Assembly: GCF_964065165.1 (NCBI RefSeq)
Contig: NZ_OZ061549.1
Location: 868,001-932,000, forward strand
Direction: 5' to 3'
Length of the DNA stretch: 64,000 nt
Source of the DNA: Levilactobacillus yonginensis
GTDB lineage: Bacteria; Bacillota; Bacilli; Lactobacillales; Lactobacillaceae
Position numbers and translations under genes: made by a program. Below the pieces are notes generated by a model. It was not told the DNA's origin. It saw only the letters and a program-made list of their open reading frames with translations, and made no database searches. Below are positions 1 through 9,761 of this stretch, in pieces (positions within the stretch are counted from its first letter, which is position 1; every line of letters begins with the position of its first letter).

Positions 1-96
1 AACTCCCAAGTAGTTCCCGATAACTCTAGGCATTTCCTTAAGAGATGCGGAATAGTGAACGAAGCGAGCGCTCCATTCAAATACACTGGAAATCAT
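1..96 (-). CDS. possible start of a gene running off the left edge
   Basis: Reading leftwards from an ATG at 96 there are 32 open codons (start MISSVFEWSARFVHY) to the edge of the window. The site upstream is weak (GGTGG almost touching the ATG). It lies just downstream of a promoter-like sequence (158-187) where the ATP synthase operon usually follows upp, but it does not look like AtpB and I do not recognise it. An open stretch of this length can arise by chance. Confidence 0.2.
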   Translation of the reverse strand, partial: MISSVFEWSARFVHYSASLKEMPRVIGNYLGV

Positions 97-157
97 ACCA
101 CCAATTCTACAAAAAGACAAAACAATTTTTCACCCTATAAGCAATTTCGAAAGCTTG

Positions 158-187
158 TATAAAGTCAGTGACCATACCGTCTGTCAA
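158..187 (-). promoter_or_regulatory. possible promoter downstream of upp
   Basis: TTGACA (182-187) and TTTATA (158-163) on the minus strand are separated by 18 bases. It would drive the operon left of the window, which in relatives is the ATP synthase operon. The -10 is imperfect. Confidence 0.35.
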
Positions 188-270
188 GCGGTTACAACAA
201 ATATTTGCGCGCGCACTTACGGGCAAATTTATTTGGTGGACTTTTTCAAATCCAAATTCATCAAATAAAT

Positions 271-300
271 AAGAGACTCGGCAAAATTGCCGAATCTCTT
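271..300 (-). terminator. terminator of upp
   Basis: A near-perfect hairpin, AAGAGATTCGGCAA paired with TTGCCGAGTCTCTT, lies six bases after the upp stop. The following tract is T-rich but broken (ATTTATTTG). Confidence 0.65.
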
Positions 301-306
301 TAGAGT

Positions 307-942
307 TTATTTCGTTCCAAACAGACGGTCACCGGCATCACCGAGACCAGGTACAATGTAGCCATCTTCGTTCAAGTGGTCGTCTAAAGCGGCCGTGAAG
401 ATATCCACGTCCGGATGAGCAGCCCGTAATGCTTTGACCCCTTCTGGTGCGGAAACTAAGCAAACGAACTTCATGTTCTTTTCACTAGCACCACGCTTCT
501 TCAAGGCATCAATTGCCATGATGGCAGAACCACCAGTAGCCAGCATTGGGTCCACAATGAAAATTTGCCGTTGATCAATGTCAGATGGCATTTTTACGAA
601 GTATTCATGGGGTTGGAGTGTTTTTTCGTCACGATACATCCCTATATGACCGACCTTAGCGGCAGGAATCAACTCTAAGATACCGTCGACCATCCCGATT
701 CCAGCTCGTAGAATTGGAACAATGGCGACCTTCTTACCAGAGAGTTCCTTAGCAGTCATCTTAGACACTGGCGTCTCGATTACCTTATCTTGCAATGGCA
801 TATCACGTGAGACTTCGTATGCCATCAAAGTCGAGATTTCGTTGACAACCTCGCGGAAACTGCGGGTCCCACAGTTCTTACTACGAATGATTGTCAGCTT
901 GTGTTGAATCAACGGGTGGTCGAGTACTTGAAACTTACCCAT
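307..942 (-). CDS. upp: uracil phosphoribosyltransferase
   Basis: Converts uracil and PRPP to UMP in cytoplasmic pyrimidine salvage. The 211-residue product starts [20 protein letters not shown], the usual family N-terminus, and holds the PRPP-binding loop [11 protein letters not shown] near residue 130; length matches the family (about 209). An in-frame ATG exists 39 bases upstream, but AAAGGAGC sits 8 bases before the ATG at 942, so the shorter form is chosen. It is last in the minus-strand series tdk-prfA-prmC-ywlC-glyA-upp and has its own extended -10 promoter in the 94-base gap after glyA and its own terminator. Confidence 0.96.
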   Translation of the reverse strand: MGKFQVLDHPLIQHKLTIIRSKNCGTRSFREVVNEISTLMAYEVSRDMPLQDKVIETPVSKMTAKELSGKKVAIVPILRAGIGMVDGILELIPAAKVGHIGMYRDEKTLQPHEYFVKMPSDIDQRQIFIVDPMLATGGSAIMAIDALKKRGASEKNMKFVCLVSAPEGVKALRAAHPDVDIFTAALDDHLNEDGYIVPGLGDAGDRLFGTK

Positions 943-971
943 GAATAAACGCTCCTTTATGATTTCTTTCA

Positions 972-980
972 ATTGTACCA
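972..980 (-). promoter_or_regulatory. extended -10 promoter of upp
   Basis: TGGTACAAT on the minus strand is a TGn-TACAAT extended -10, about 30 bases ahead of the upp start. No good -35 is seen, which fits the extended -10 class. Confidence 0.45.
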
Positions 981-1036
981 TGTATCGTCAACGACAGAAC
1001 AGACAATTTGAAATGAAACCGTTTTTTCTAAAAAAG

Positions 1037-2278
1037 TTATGGCAACGCGGTTAGTGGGTGAGCACTAGTCAAGGCTTGAACCCGTTCACGGACTTGGTTT
1101 AACACGGCCTCATCTTCAGAATTTTCAATGGTCTGCATAATTAAACGAGCGACCTCACGACATTCGTCAGCGTTAAACCCACGGGTCGTGATTGCTGGTG
1201 TCCCCAAACGAATTCCAGACGTCTTAAATGGACTCAGTGGTTCGTTCGGAATAGACTCTTTATTAGTCGTAATCATGACACTATCCAGTAATTCTTGGGC
1301 TTGTTTTCCATTCAATGGTGTCTTCGTTAAGTCAATCGTCATCAAATGGTTGTCCGTCCCACCAGAAATGACCCGCACGTCGTCCATCTTGTTGAATTCG
1401 TCGGCCATCGCATGTGCATTGTCAATAATCTGTTGTGAATATTGTGTAAACTCTGGTTGCAGGTCTTCGTGTAAGGCAACCGCCTTGGCTGCAATTACGT
1501 GTTCCAGTGGCCCACCCTGTGTTCCAGGAAATACGGCTGAATTGATTTTCTTAGCATTCTCAGCCTGAGAAAGAATCAAACCACCCCGTGGTCCCCGTAG
1601 AGTCTTGTGAGTCGTCGTTGTGACAACATCAGCAATTCCCACTGGACTAGGGTGCAAGCCTGAGGCTACTAACCCAGCAATATGCGCCATATCCACCATC
1701 AGATAGGCACCCACTTCATCGGCGATGTCACGGAATGCTTGCCAATCAATGATACGTGAATAAGCTGAAGCCCCCGCCACAATCATCTGTGGTTTGACCT
1801 TTTTAGCAATATCCCGAATCATATCGTAATCCAATAATTCCGTCTCAGGATTTAACCCGTAACCATAATCCTTATAAATCTTTCCAGAGAAGTTAACACT
1901 GGCTCCGTGCGTTAAATGCCCCCCAGCATCTAAGCTCATCCCTAGAATGATGTCTCCAGGCTTCAAGAATGCCGCGTAGGCTGCCTGGTTTGCCTGAGAA
2001 CCGGAGTGAGGTTGCACATTGGCATATTCAGCGCCAAAGAGCTTCTTAGCACGGTCAATGGCCAGTTGCTCAACCACGTCAATGTACTGAGCACCACCGT
2101 AATACCGTTTACCAGGATACCCTTCAGCATATTTGTTGGTCAAAACGGAACCCTGTGCTTCACGGACCGCGTGACTCACAATATTTTCGGACGCAATCAG
2201 TTCAATTGTGTTTTCCTGACGGTCTTCTTCCTTCGCAATGGCATTCCACAGTTCTGGATCTTGGTCTTTAAAATTCAT
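1037..2278 (-). CDS. glyA: serine hydroxymethyltransferase
   Basis: PLP enzyme that interconverts serine and glycine with transfer of a one-carbon unit to tetrahydrofolate; cytoplasmic. The 413-residue product is full length. The PLP lysine is in [14 protein letters not shown] (Lys about 225), and the substrate-binding segments [19 protein letters not shown] and VDMAHIAGL are intact. The site GGAGGGG is 5-7 bases ahead of the ATG. It lies 77 bases after ywlC in a minus-strand cluster whose order (prfA, prmC, ywlC, glyA, upp) is common in Bacillota. Confidence 0.97.
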   Translation of the reverse strand: MNFKDQDPELWNAIAKEEDRQENTIELIASENIVSHAVREAQGSVLTNKYAEGYPGKRYYGGAQYIDVVEQLAIDRAKKLFGAEYANVQPHSGSQANQAAYAAFLKPGDIILGMSLDAGGHLTHGASVNFSGKIYKDYGYGLNPETELLDYDMIRDIAKKVKPQMIVAGASAYSRIIDWQAFRDIADEVGAYLMVDMAHIAGLVASGLHPSPVGIADVVTTTTHKTLRGPRGGLILSQAENAKKINSAVFPGTQGGPLEHVIAAKAVALHEDLQPEFTQYSQQIIDNAHAMADEFNKMDDVRVISGGTDNHLMTIDLTKTPLNGKQAQELLDSVMITTNKESIPNEPLSPFKTSGIRLGTPAITTRGFNADECREVARLIMQTIENSEDEAVLNQVRERVQALTSAHPLTALP

Positions 2279-2355
2279 GTTAACCCCTCCTAAGCAGTGA
2301 TTAGATTAATTCTACCAGAAAGATTCATTTCAGCTGCACGACTTGGCTTACAAAT

Positions 2356-3381
2356 TTAATTATTAGTAAAGTGAGTCTGCCCAGCCGATTTATTCAAGCG
2401 ATTCATGTAGGCGGCTCCCAGGCCGTGATCATCAAATCCTTGTGCCAAAATACTTTTGACTGGTGACTCCAAGTCAAAGTGACGAAGTCCAGCAAACAAC
2501 TGGTGACTCGCCGTCTGCATATCAGCCCCCAGCGTGAAGAACTCCGCGTTAGCTGGTAATTGGTCATTAGCAATCGTAGCGTCTAACGCCATAACGCCTA
2601 CCTGACCATCCTGTTGGCCGGCCCAAGTTAGAGCAACTGGCCAGTCTTCCTCATGGTCGACAATGTAGACCTGCGCGTTTGGCGCATAATGTTTGTACTT
2701 CATGCCTGGTGCCTTAGGAACTTCGCCTGCACCAACGTGATGATGGTTAGACCGAACCGTACCAATCACTTTTTCAAGCTGCTCCTCAGTCACCCCACCT
2801 GGACGCAAAATGGTGGGCACGTCCGTAGACATGTCTAAAACAGTTGATTCCACCCCAACTCTAGTGGGACCATCATCCAAAATACCGGCAATCTTGCCAT
2901 TTAAGTCATGATAAACGTGTTCCGCCAGCGTTGGGCTAGGCTTCCCCGACGTATTCGCCGAAGGACCAACCAGTGGCACGCCAGATTCACGAATCAAATC
3001 CAGCGTAGGCTGGTTGTCCGGATTCCGGAAAGCAGCGGTAGTCAAGCCACCGGTTACGGACTTAGAAAGTGCCCCTGGTTGAAGTTCAAAAATTAATGTC
3101 AGGGGGCCGGGCCAGAAAGCCTTAATCAGCTTTTCAGCAGCGGCTGGGAGTGGTTGCGCATACTTTCTCACCTGGTCCACCCCAGTCACGTGGACAATCA
3201 ATGGGTTATCGCTTGGCCGACCCTTAGCTTGATACACTTGCTTAACAGCGGCTTCATTGGTGGCATCGGCACCTAAACCATAAACAGTCTCCGTGGGAAA
3301 AGCGACCAACTCACCAGCCTTAATCGCTGCAGCTGCTTGATCAATCTGATTTGGTTTAAAAATTTTCGTTTCCATATGCAT
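2356..3381 (-). CDS. ywlC: threonylcarbamoyl-AMP synthase, long Sua5/YwlC form
   Basis: Makes L-threonylcarbamoyladenylate from threonine, bicarbonate and ATP, the first step of t6A37 modification of ANN-decoding tRNAs. The product (about 341 aa) has the YrdC-like domain at the N-terminus (AFPTETVYGLG, KGRPSDNPLIVH, GPSANTSGKPSPT) and the extra C-terminal Sua5 domain, so it is the long form as in Bacillus. A longer frame opens at 3420 inside prmC, but GGGAG lies 7 bases before the ATG at 3381 (MHMETKIF), so that start is preferred; METKIF two codons on is also possible. Follows prmC closely in the same operon. Confidence 0.92.
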   Translation of the reverse strand: MHMETKIFKPNQIDQAAAAIKAGELVAFPTETVYGLGADATNEAAVKQVYQAKGRPSDNPLIVHVTGVDQVRKYAQPLPAAAEKLIKAFWPGPLTLIFELQPGALSKSVTGGLTTAAFRNPDNQPTLDLIRESGVPLVGPSANTSGKPSPTLAEHVYHDLNGKIAGILDDGPTRVGVESTVLDMSTDVPTILRPGGVTEEQLEKVIGTVRSNHHHVGAGEVPKAPGMKYKHYAPNAQVYIVDHEEDWPVALTWAGQQDGQVGVMALDATIANDQLPANAEFFTLGADMQTASHQLFAGLRHFDLESPVKSILAQGFDDHGLGAAYMNRLNKSAGQTHFTNN

Positions 3382-3404
3382 CCATACACTCCCATCTAAC
3401 AAAC

Positions 3405-4241
3405 TTAAAGTTGCACACACACCATCCGGTCGTGGCCATTAATATCCTGACGAATCGTGACCGTCGCTTGGGGGAAGGCATGTTCAAAGATTTCTTGAAC
3501 GGCACTGCCCTGACGATAACCGATTTCAGCAAAGAACCGACCGTGCTGATTCAAAACGGTCGGTAGCTCAGCCGCAAAACGCCGATAAAAATCTAAACCG
3601 TGGTCATCTGCGAAGAGGGCCTGTTGGGGTTCATATTTTTTCACGGACTCATCCATGACAGCTAGTTCTTCTCGATCAATGTAAGGTGGGTTTGACACGA
3701 CAACATCAAACCGCTCACCAGCCACTGGCGCAAATAAATCACCTGTCACAAAGGTCACGGGAGCTTTCAGAGCTTGTGCATTCATACGAGCGACCTGCAC
3801 AGCAGCAGTTGAAATGTCACTAGCAGTTACTCGCCACCGTGGGCGTTCAGCCTTTAAGGTCACAGCAATGGCTCCACTCCCAGTACCCACGTCCAAAAGA
3901 CTGAGCGTCGGTGTCGGGACGGTTAGGACCCAGGCCACCAACTCTTCAGTCTCTTGTCGAGGAATCAAAGTTGCAGGCGTTACGTGAAATTCCCGGCCAT
4001 AAAATGGGGCGTGCCCCAGAACGTACTGTGCCGGTTCACCCGCACACACACGCTCTAACGCCTCCTGATACTGCTGCTGCATAGCGACTGGGACCATTTC
4101 TCTGTAATGCTGCACCAGTTCAGTATACCGCCAACCCTGGCTCTCAAGGAGCAAGTATTCGGCTGCGCTCTCGTCACAATCAGCCGACTGCAATTGTTCC
4201 TGTGCCTTTTTCAGCAACTGAAAATAAGTCACCCTATCCAT
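3405..4241 (-). CDS. prmC: release factor glutamine N5-methyltransferase
   Basis: SAM-dependent enzyme that methylates the glutamine of the GGQ motif of release factors. In 278 residues it shows the N-terminal PrmC helical domain, the SAM-binding motif [12 protein letters not shown] (about 116-127) and the catalytic NPPY at 184-187. The start overlaps the end of prfA by 8 bases, so enzyme and substrate (RF1) are translationally coupled. Full family length; no anomaly seen. Confidence 0.95.
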   Translation of the reverse strand: MDRVTYFQLLKKAQEQLQSADCDESAAEYLLLESQGWRYTELVQHYREMVPVAMQQQYQEALERVCAGEPAQYVLGHAPFYGREFHVTPATLIPRQETEELVAWVLTVPTPTLSLLDVGTGSGAIAVTLKAERPRWRVTASDISTAAVQVARMNAQALKAPVTFVTGDLFAPVAGERFDVVVSNPPYIDREELAVMDESVKKYEPQQALFADDHGLDFYRRFAAELPTVLNQHGRFFAEIGYRQGSAVQEIFEHAFPQATVTIRQDINGHDRMVCVQL

Positions 4242-5319
4242 TATTCTTCAGATCTTCAAGCTTAGCGGCTTGGTCAGACAAAATCAGTGCATCGATGATA
4301 TCGTCCATTTCACCGTTCATGACCCGGTCAAGTTTATTCAATGTTAACCCAATCCGGTGATCAGTCACCCGGTTTTGTGGATAATTATAAGTCCGAATCC
4401 GTTCGGAACGGTCCCCAGTCCCCACAGCAGACTTTCGTTCCGCGTTGTAGGCGTCCTCTTCTTGTTGCTTGTAGTAATCATAGACCCGCGCTCGTAAAAT
4501 AGTCATGGCCTTGGCCCGGTTTTGCTGTTGTGATCGTTCGTCTTGCATGGCCACCACGATACCAGTTGGCAAGTGAGTCATCCGTACAGCTGAAGAGGTC
4601 TTGTTAATATGTTGACCACCGGCACCGGATGAACGATAAACGTCAGTCCGAATATCCTTTGGATCGATATCGATATCAACGTCTTCTTCTTCAGGCATGA
4701 CACCGACAGTGGCCGTACTGGTATGAACCCGACCGGCTGATTCGGTGGCTGGTACCCGTTGAACCCGGTGCGCACCGTTTTCATACTTCAGCTTGGAATA
4801 AACCTTGTCACCCGTAATCATCAAAACGATTTCCTTGAACCCACCAACTTCAGTGGCGTTCTCATCAACCACTTCAATCGACCAACCTTGGCGTTCGGCG
4901 TACTTGGAGTACATGCTAAAGAGATCAGCGGCAAATAAGCTAGCTTCATCCCCACCGGCAGCCCCATGAATTTCCATGATGATGTTCTTATCATCGTTAG
5001 GGTCTTTCGGCAAGAGTAAGACTTTGATATCGTCTTCCAGCTTTGCCTTTTGATCGTTTAAATCTTTCAGCTCTTCCTTGACCATGGCGTCCATATCATC
5101 GTCAAGTTTTTCGCGGAGCATTTCATCATCGTCGGCAATTTGTTGCGTGACGCTTTGGTATTGGTGATACTTGTCCACCGTTTCCCGCAACTCTCCTTCT
5201 TCTTTGGAGAGTTTCATAAATTTTTGCGTATCAGCAATCACTTCAGGATCACTGATTAATTCATTCAGCTCGTCATAGCGGTCGGCTACGGCTTGGAGCT
5301 TGTCAAACATTTCATCCAT
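4234..5319 (-). CDS. prfA: peptide chain release factor 1
   Basis: Terminates translation at UAA and UAG. The 361-residue product has the stop-codon recognition tripeptide PAT (190-192) and the peptidyl-tRNA hydrolysis motif GGQ (234-236) within [14 protein letters not shown], plus the acidic coiled N-terminal domain. AGAGGT lies 8 bases before the ATG at 5319; a second ATG three codons on is less well placed. It is 146 bases downstream of tdk and coupled to prmC. Confidence 0.96.
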   Translation of the reverse strand: MDEMFDKLQAVADRYDELNELISDPEVIADTQKFMKLSKEEGELRETVDKYHQYQSVTQQIADDDEMLREKLDDDMDAMVKEELKDLNDQKAKLEDDIKVLLLPKDPNDDKNIIMEIHGAAGGDEASLFAADLFSMYSKYAERQGWSIEVVDENATEVGGFKEIVLMITGDKVYSKLKYENGAHRVQRVPATESAGRVHTSTATVGVMPEEEDVDIDIDPKDIRTDVYRSSGAGGQHINKTSSAVRMTHLPTGIVVAMQDERSQQQNRAKAMTILRARVYDYYKQQEEDAYNAERKSAVGTGDRSERIRTYNYPQNRVTDHRIGLTLNKLDRVMNGEMDDIIDALILSDQAAKLEDLKNNG

Positions 5320-5465
5320 TCGATTTAACCTCTTTCGTATCTGGTAAGTGTCATCTAAATAGTCTCTGCAATGACGTTTTCTGCATTAAATAGTGAATCC
5401 ATATTTCTAACGAATGTTCGCTAACACCGTCGTTACATAAGCCAATGAATACAATTCTTTTGGCG

Positions 5466-6050
5466 TTACTTGCCAAATTGATCCATCGGTGGGTTGAAAT
5501 AGTGACGCCGGCAAACTGGATAATAGGTTTCATTGCCGCCAATTTGTACTTGTTCACCTTCATAAACGGGAGCATTGTCGTGGAAGCGTAGATTCATGAT
5601 GGCTTTCTTCGTACAGAACCAGCAAATCGTCTTCATTTCTTCGAGTTTATCTGCGTACAGCATCAGGTACTTAGAACCTTCGAACAACTCATTACGGAAA
5701 TCATTTTTCAAACCAAACGTCATCACAGGAATGTGCAACTCATCAACGACTTTGGCCAGCTGCAACACGTGCGCCTTGGTTAAGAACTGCGCCTCATCGA
5801 TCAAAATACAATTAGCTTTCGCGTCAATTCGTTCAATTTCCTCGTACAGGTTCGTATCCTTAAAAATTGGATGGGCCGGTCGTTTTAAACCAATGCGACT
5901 GGTGATGTAACCCACCCCATCGCGCGTATCCAGCCCACTGGTCATAATAATGACTCGCTTGTCTTGTTCCTCATAGTTATGGGCGACCTTGAGAATTTCA
6001 ATAGTCTTCCCACTATTCATTGCACCGTACCGAAAAAACAGCTGCGCCAC
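5466..6050 (-). CDS. tdk: thymidine kinase
   Basis: Phosphorylates thymidine with ATP (salvage). The 194-residue protein has the P-loop GAMNSGKT at 9-16, the DEAQF motif near the middle and paired cysteine motifs (CWFC and a later CRRHYF) of the structural zinc site, as in type II thymidine kinases. The start codon is GTG at 6050, preceded by AAGGTGGGAG; no ATG fits as well. First gene of the tdk-prfA-prmC-ywlC-glyA-upp series and divergent from murT. Confidence 0.95.
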   Translation of the reverse strand: MAQLFFRYGAMNSGKTIEILKVAHNYEEQDKRVIIMTSGLDTRDGVGYITSRIGLKRPAHPIFKDTNLYEEIERIDAKANCILIDEAQFLTKAHVLQLAKVVDELHIPVMTFGLKNDFRNELFEGSKYLMLYADKLEEMKTICWFCTKKAIMNLRFHDNAPVYEGEQVQIGGNETYYPVCRRHYFNPPMDQFGK

Positions 6051-6251
6051 GTTACTCCCACCTTTTTGACAGTTTCTATCTATTATAGCTGATTAGTCCT
6101 TAAAATTCGACCGTCGTTCCCGCAAACTTTCCTTGCGTTTTCGCAAAATTAAGGCAGGTTTCTCCCCTAAACGTTGAAAAAATGCTAGAATTAAGGCTTG
6201 GATATTCAATAGTACGATTTTAAAAAAATCTTGTCGTGATTAAGGAGCGAA

Positions 6252-7607
6252 ATGTTCATGTCATTCAGAAGCGGCTTTGCCACCTTCGCCGGGAAATCCT
6301 CTTACTGGTTTCTCCACACATTTCTACACGGAGGGAGTTCCCTCCCTGGAAAAATTACGTTAAAGCTTGATCCCAACATTCTAAAAAGTTTGGGCGCCAA
6401 GTACGACGTTATTGTTATTACAGGAACTAACGGAAAAACGCTGACCACCGCACTGACGGTCTCCGTCCTCCACGAAAAGTATCCCACTATTCTGACGAAC
6501 CCGACCGGTTCTAACATGGAGCAAGGAATCGTTACGACTTTCCTGAATGCTAAAAACCCCAAGACTGGGCGACCATTGGCCGTGTTAGAAGTTGACGAGG
6601 CTAACGTCATCAAAGTCACGCAATACATTGCGCCCAAGGCCTTTGTCTTCACAAATATTTTCCGGGATCAGATGGACCGTTATGGCGAAATCTACACCAC
6701 CTACCAGAAGATTTTGGACGGGGTCGCTCTGGCACCCAACGCCACAATTATTGCCAATGGTGATTCTCCCATTTTTCATTCTAAGGAATTGCCTAATCCT
6801 ATTCAGTATTATGGCTTCGACAACAATTCAGATGGTGACTTCAAAGCTAAACCCAACACGGATGGTGTACTCTGTCCCAACTGTGAACATATTTTGCACT
6901 ACCATTCGCTAACTTACAGTAATCAGGGTAAATACTTTTGCCCTAATTGTGGTTTCTCCCGGCCAGAACTCACCTACCGACTGACCAAATTAGGTGAACA
7001 AACACCAACGTCTTCAGAATTTGACGTCGATAATCATCCCTTCAAAATTCAGGTCGGTGGAACTTATAACACCTACAACGCACTTGCAGCATACTCAGTG
7101 GGTCGCTTCATGGGGGTTGATCCCGACTTGATTGCCAAGGCGTTTGATACAAACGAACAAGTCTTCGGGCGGCAAGAAGTCATCGACGTTGATGGCAAGC
7201 ACGTGACCATCATTCTGGTCAAAAACCCCGTTGGCTTAGACCAAGTCTTGCAGATGATTGGTACGGACACGCACCCCTTCTCACTGGTTGGCCTGCTCAA
7301 TGCCAACTATGCGGACGGCATCGATACCAGCTGGATCTGGGATGGTGACTTTGAACAGCTGACCAGCCGTGAAATTCCAACTGTCATCACTGGTGGCGAA
7401 CGCTATAAAGACATCACGTTCCGCTTGAAGGTTGCCGGGATTCCAGACGAGAATCATATCGTGGAACCCGACTTAGAAAAAGTGGTCGACCAGATCAAAC
7501 AGGTTTCCACTGATCACGTATACGTTCTGGCCACTTACACGGCAATGCTCCAGCTACGAAAGATTTTGGCCTCAAAGGGCTACATCAAGGAGGGACTCGG
7601 CGTATGA
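6252..7607 (+). CDS. murT: lipid II isoglutaminyl synthase, MurT subunit
   Basis: With GatD it amidates the alpha-carboxyl of D-Glu in the lipid II stem peptide, on the cytoplasmic face of the membrane. The 451-residue product is a Mur-ligase: ATP loop TGTNGKT at 57-63, a central four-cysteine zinc ribbon (CPNC ... CPNC, about 205-231), and the C-terminal MurT domain. AAGGAG precedes two possible ATGs (6252 and 6258); the second gives better spacing, so the start is uncertain by two codons. The stop overlaps gatD by four bases. Confidence 0.94.
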   Translation: MFMSFRSGFATFAGKSSYWFLHTFLHGGSSLPGKITLKLDPNILKSLGAKYDVIVITGTNGKTLTTALTVSVLHEKYPTILTNPTGSNMEQGIVTTFLNAKNPKTGRPLAVLEVDEANVIKVTQYIAPKAFVFTNIFRDQMDRYGEIYTTYQKILDGVALAPNATIIANGDSPIFHSKELPNPIQYYGFDNNSDGDFKAKPNTDGVLCPNCEHILHYHSLTYSNQGKYFCPNCGFSRPELTYRLTKLGEQTPTSSEFDVDNHPFKIQVGGTYNTYNALAAYSVGRFMGVDPDLIAKAFDTNEQVFGRQEVIDVDGKHVTIILVKNPVGLDQVLQMIGTDTHPFSLVGLLNANYADGIDTSWIWDGDFEQLTSREIPTVITGGERYKDITFRLKVAGIPDENHIVEPDLEKVVDQIKQVSTDHVYVLATYTAMLQLRKILASKGYIKEGLGV

Positions 7608-8308
7608 CCTACGAATTAAACGTCGCTCATCTCTATGGCGACCTCATGAATACTTACGGGGATGTTGGTAATATTTTGGCACTTAACTACTACGCCAAAC
7701 AAATGGACGTCCAACTGAACGTTAACATTGTCAGCTTGGAAGAAGACTTCAAAGCTGCCGATTACGATCTCGCTTTCTTTGGCGGTGGTCAAGACTTTGA
7801 ACAGACTATCGTGTCTCAAGACATTCAGACCAAAAAGGCTGAACTGACTAAGTTTATTGAGTCAGATGGTCCCCTATTGGCCATCTGTGGGGGCTTTCAG
7901 CTACTGGGGCACTACTATATCGGGGCTGACGGAGAAAAGCTGCCCGGTATCGGGGCCCTTGACCACTATACCGACAAACAAGACAATCACCGGTTCATTG
8001 GGGACATTGTCATCAAAAATCAAGAAACTGGCGAAACCTATCACGGCTTTGAAAACCACCAGGGAATCACCTTCCTGGGTAAAGGTGAACGTCCTCTCGG
8101 CAACGTGGTATCTGGTAAGGGGAACAACGGTGAAGATGGTACAGAAGGCGCCATTTACAAAAACGTCTACTGCTCCTACTTCCATGGCCCTATTCTGACC
8201 CGCAACGGTGATATTGCCAAGCACCTCTTGGTCGCCGCTCTCAAACGTAAGTATCCGGACGTCGATTTCTCTCAGCAAGAAGCTTTATCAATTCCAGCAA
8301 CGTTTTAA
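7604..8308 (+). CDS. gatD: lipid II isoglutaminyl synthase, GatD subunit
   Basis: Glutaminase partner of MurT; it supplies ammonia from glutamine. The 234-residue protein is a CobB/CobQ-like class I amidotransferase with the nucleophile Cys95 in LAICGGFQLLG and the catalytic His194 in SYFHGPILTR. Its ATG overlaps the murT stop (ATGA), as expected for a two-subunit enzyme. A strong terminator follows. Confidence 0.95.
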   Translation: MTYELNVAHLYGDLMNTYGDVGNILALNYYAKQMDVQLNVNIVSLEEDFKAADYDLAFFGGGQDFEQTIVSQDIQTKKAELTKFIESDGPLLAICGGFQLLGHYYIGADGEKLPGIGALDHYTDKQDNHRFIGDIVIKNQETGETYHGFENHQGITFLGKGERPLGNVVSGKGNNGEDGTEGAIYKNVYCSYFHGPILTRNGDIAKHLLVAALKRKYPDVDFSQQEALSIPATF

Positions 8309-8311
8309 TTC

Positions 8312-8357
8312 AAAAACCACTTCAGCAGATTGTAAATAACTGCTGAAGTGGTTTTTT
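8312..8357. terminator. bidirectional terminator between gatD and the zinc-ribbon gene
   Basis: AACCACTTCAGCAG and CTGCTGAAGTGGTT form a 14-bp perfect stem with an 11-base loop, flanked by A-run and T-run, so it can stop both convergent genes. Confidence 0.9.
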
Positions 8358-8389
8358 GGTTGCTATAACTTGTCTAAACGATAATTCGT

Positions 8390-9529
8390 TTACTGACGCT
8401 TCTTAAAGACTGAAATAAAAGCAAATACCGTGGTAACAATGCAGCCAATAATCGTGACCCAAGCGCTAATACCATAACCAGCACTAAAGAACGAATTGGA
8501 AACACCGCTACCCATCACACTGTATAGCGTTGCAAACATCACAATGTACACAATATCACTGATGATAGCCATCACAATGTTGATAATCCGAGCCGTCCGA
8601 CTAGGCAAAATCCCCAGTACTAACGTCACAATCGGCAACACCGTCAAAACAACTAACAGAACCATGGCATTCTGACTAAAGTAATTTCCCAGTTGTAGGG
8701 TCTTCGCCAAGCTCACACCTGCCGAATTACCGAAGAAACTTTCAGACGCTTGGAAATAAGGACCGACATAGATGGAACCCAGGATGGCCAAGGAACCCAA
8801 GACGACCATGATCTCGGTCAGCCCCATGGACAGGCTACCCTGACTAGCCGGAGCTGCCATACCGGCCTGTCCGTTACCGGGCTGCGTCCCCGCACTAGTC
8901 GTTGCGCTAGCCGTTGTCTGTTTGAAAGTCGACGCCGTCTTCGCCTGAAGGTTCTGGTTGAATCGCGTCCGATACTCTGGATCTTGATAATAGCGATTAA
9001 CCCTCTGTTCGAACCTAGTAGCCCCTGTGCCATAGATTCCAGCCACGAGGTATAAAATAACAATCAACAAGAGAATCAGCCACCATACGATGTGGGCTGC
9101 CGTAAATGTAAATAATAGAAATAATACCAAGACACCTAAACCGGCAGTCACCAGGTTGTTGTGAATCCACACACCTATGTGGCCTAAATTAGTCAAATTT
9201 AACATCAGTTCTTGGTTTCCGGCATGGGTCACTTGTTCACCCATGCCTTGCGTATTGCCAGTAGCCTGAGACGTTGACTCCCGAGTAGCTTGTGATTGTT
9301 CAGGCTGCTCGGTAGCTTGGGTCCTCGTAGGTTGAGGTTGCCCAGCAGTACTCTGGGCCGTCGTTACTTGCGGCTGCGATTGCTGGGGTTGCTCTGTTGA
9401 TGCCTGTGGTTGCGGCGTCGATTGGTTCTCACGAACTAAGCTGTGTCCACACTGTGGACAAAACTTGCCGTGTTCGACGTTTTCCCGACCACACTGTGAA
9501 CAGAACCGCAGCAAGGTTTGATTATCCAT
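8390..9529 (-). CDS. zinc-ribbon membrane protein of unknown function
   Basis: The 379-residue product begins with a four-cysteine zinc ribbon (FCSQCG ... FCPQCG, residues 9-28), then a Gln/Pro/Thr-rich linker (about 35-110), two close hydrophobic helices near 125-175, a second low-complexity stretch, and about four more hydrophobic helices in the last 150 residues (one begins LTEIMVVLGSLAILGS). Such zinc-ribbon plus multi-helix proteins are common in lactobacilli with no assigned reaction. AAGGGG lies 10 bases before the ATG. A cre-like box lies about 110 bases upstream, so carbon control is possible. Convergent with gatD. Confidence 0.75.
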   Translation of the reverse strand: MDNQTLLRFCSQCGRENVEHGKFCPQCGHSLVRENQSTPQPQASTEQPQQSQPQVTTAQSTAGQPQPTRTQATEQPEQSQATRESTSQATGNTQGMGEQVTHAGNQELMLNLTNLGHIGVWIHNNLVTAGLGVLVLFLLFTFTAAHIVWWLILLLIVILYLVAGIYGTGATRFEQRVNRYYQDPEYRTRFNQNLQAKTASTFKQTTASATTSAGTQPGNGQAGMAAPASQGSLSMGLTEIMVVLGSLAILGSIYVGPYFQASESFFGNSAGVSLAKTLQLGNYFSQNAMVLLVVLTVLPIVTLVLGILPSRTARIINIVMAIISDIVYIVMFATLYSVMGSGVSNSFFSAGYGISAWVTIIGCIVTTVFAFISVFKKRQ

Positions 9530-9638
9530 CTAATATCTGCCCCTTTTATACATTTTATTTTTTGAAGTACCTCCTAAGTATAAAACACCTGGACATCGTT
9601 TAGCTACAGTTTTATTCACATTCCTTAACCATTTCGAC

Positions 9639-9652
9639 TGTAAGCGATTTCC
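9639..9652 (-). promoter_or_regulatory. cre-like box upstream of the zinc-ribbon gene
   Basis: TGTAAGCGATTTCC matches 13 of 14 positions of the CcpA consensus TGWAANCGNTNWCA. It lies in the 232-base gap between the serine hydrolase and the zinc-ribbon gene; no clear promoter overlaps it. An 8-bp inverted repeat (CGATTTCC/GGAAATCG) starts inside it. Confidence 0.35.
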
Positions 9653-9761
9653 GTTTCAAGTAAAATGGAAATCGGTATTAATGTTAACTGTCGCAAGAAT
9701 CCCGGTCCAAGCTAGCCACAGAGAGGACGGACTACCCGTTGTCGCACGTTTCAACTATTTA

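Noticed and set aside
5351..5575. 74-codon frame overlapping the tdk end
   Set aside because: Out-of-frame shadow of tdk without ribosome site.
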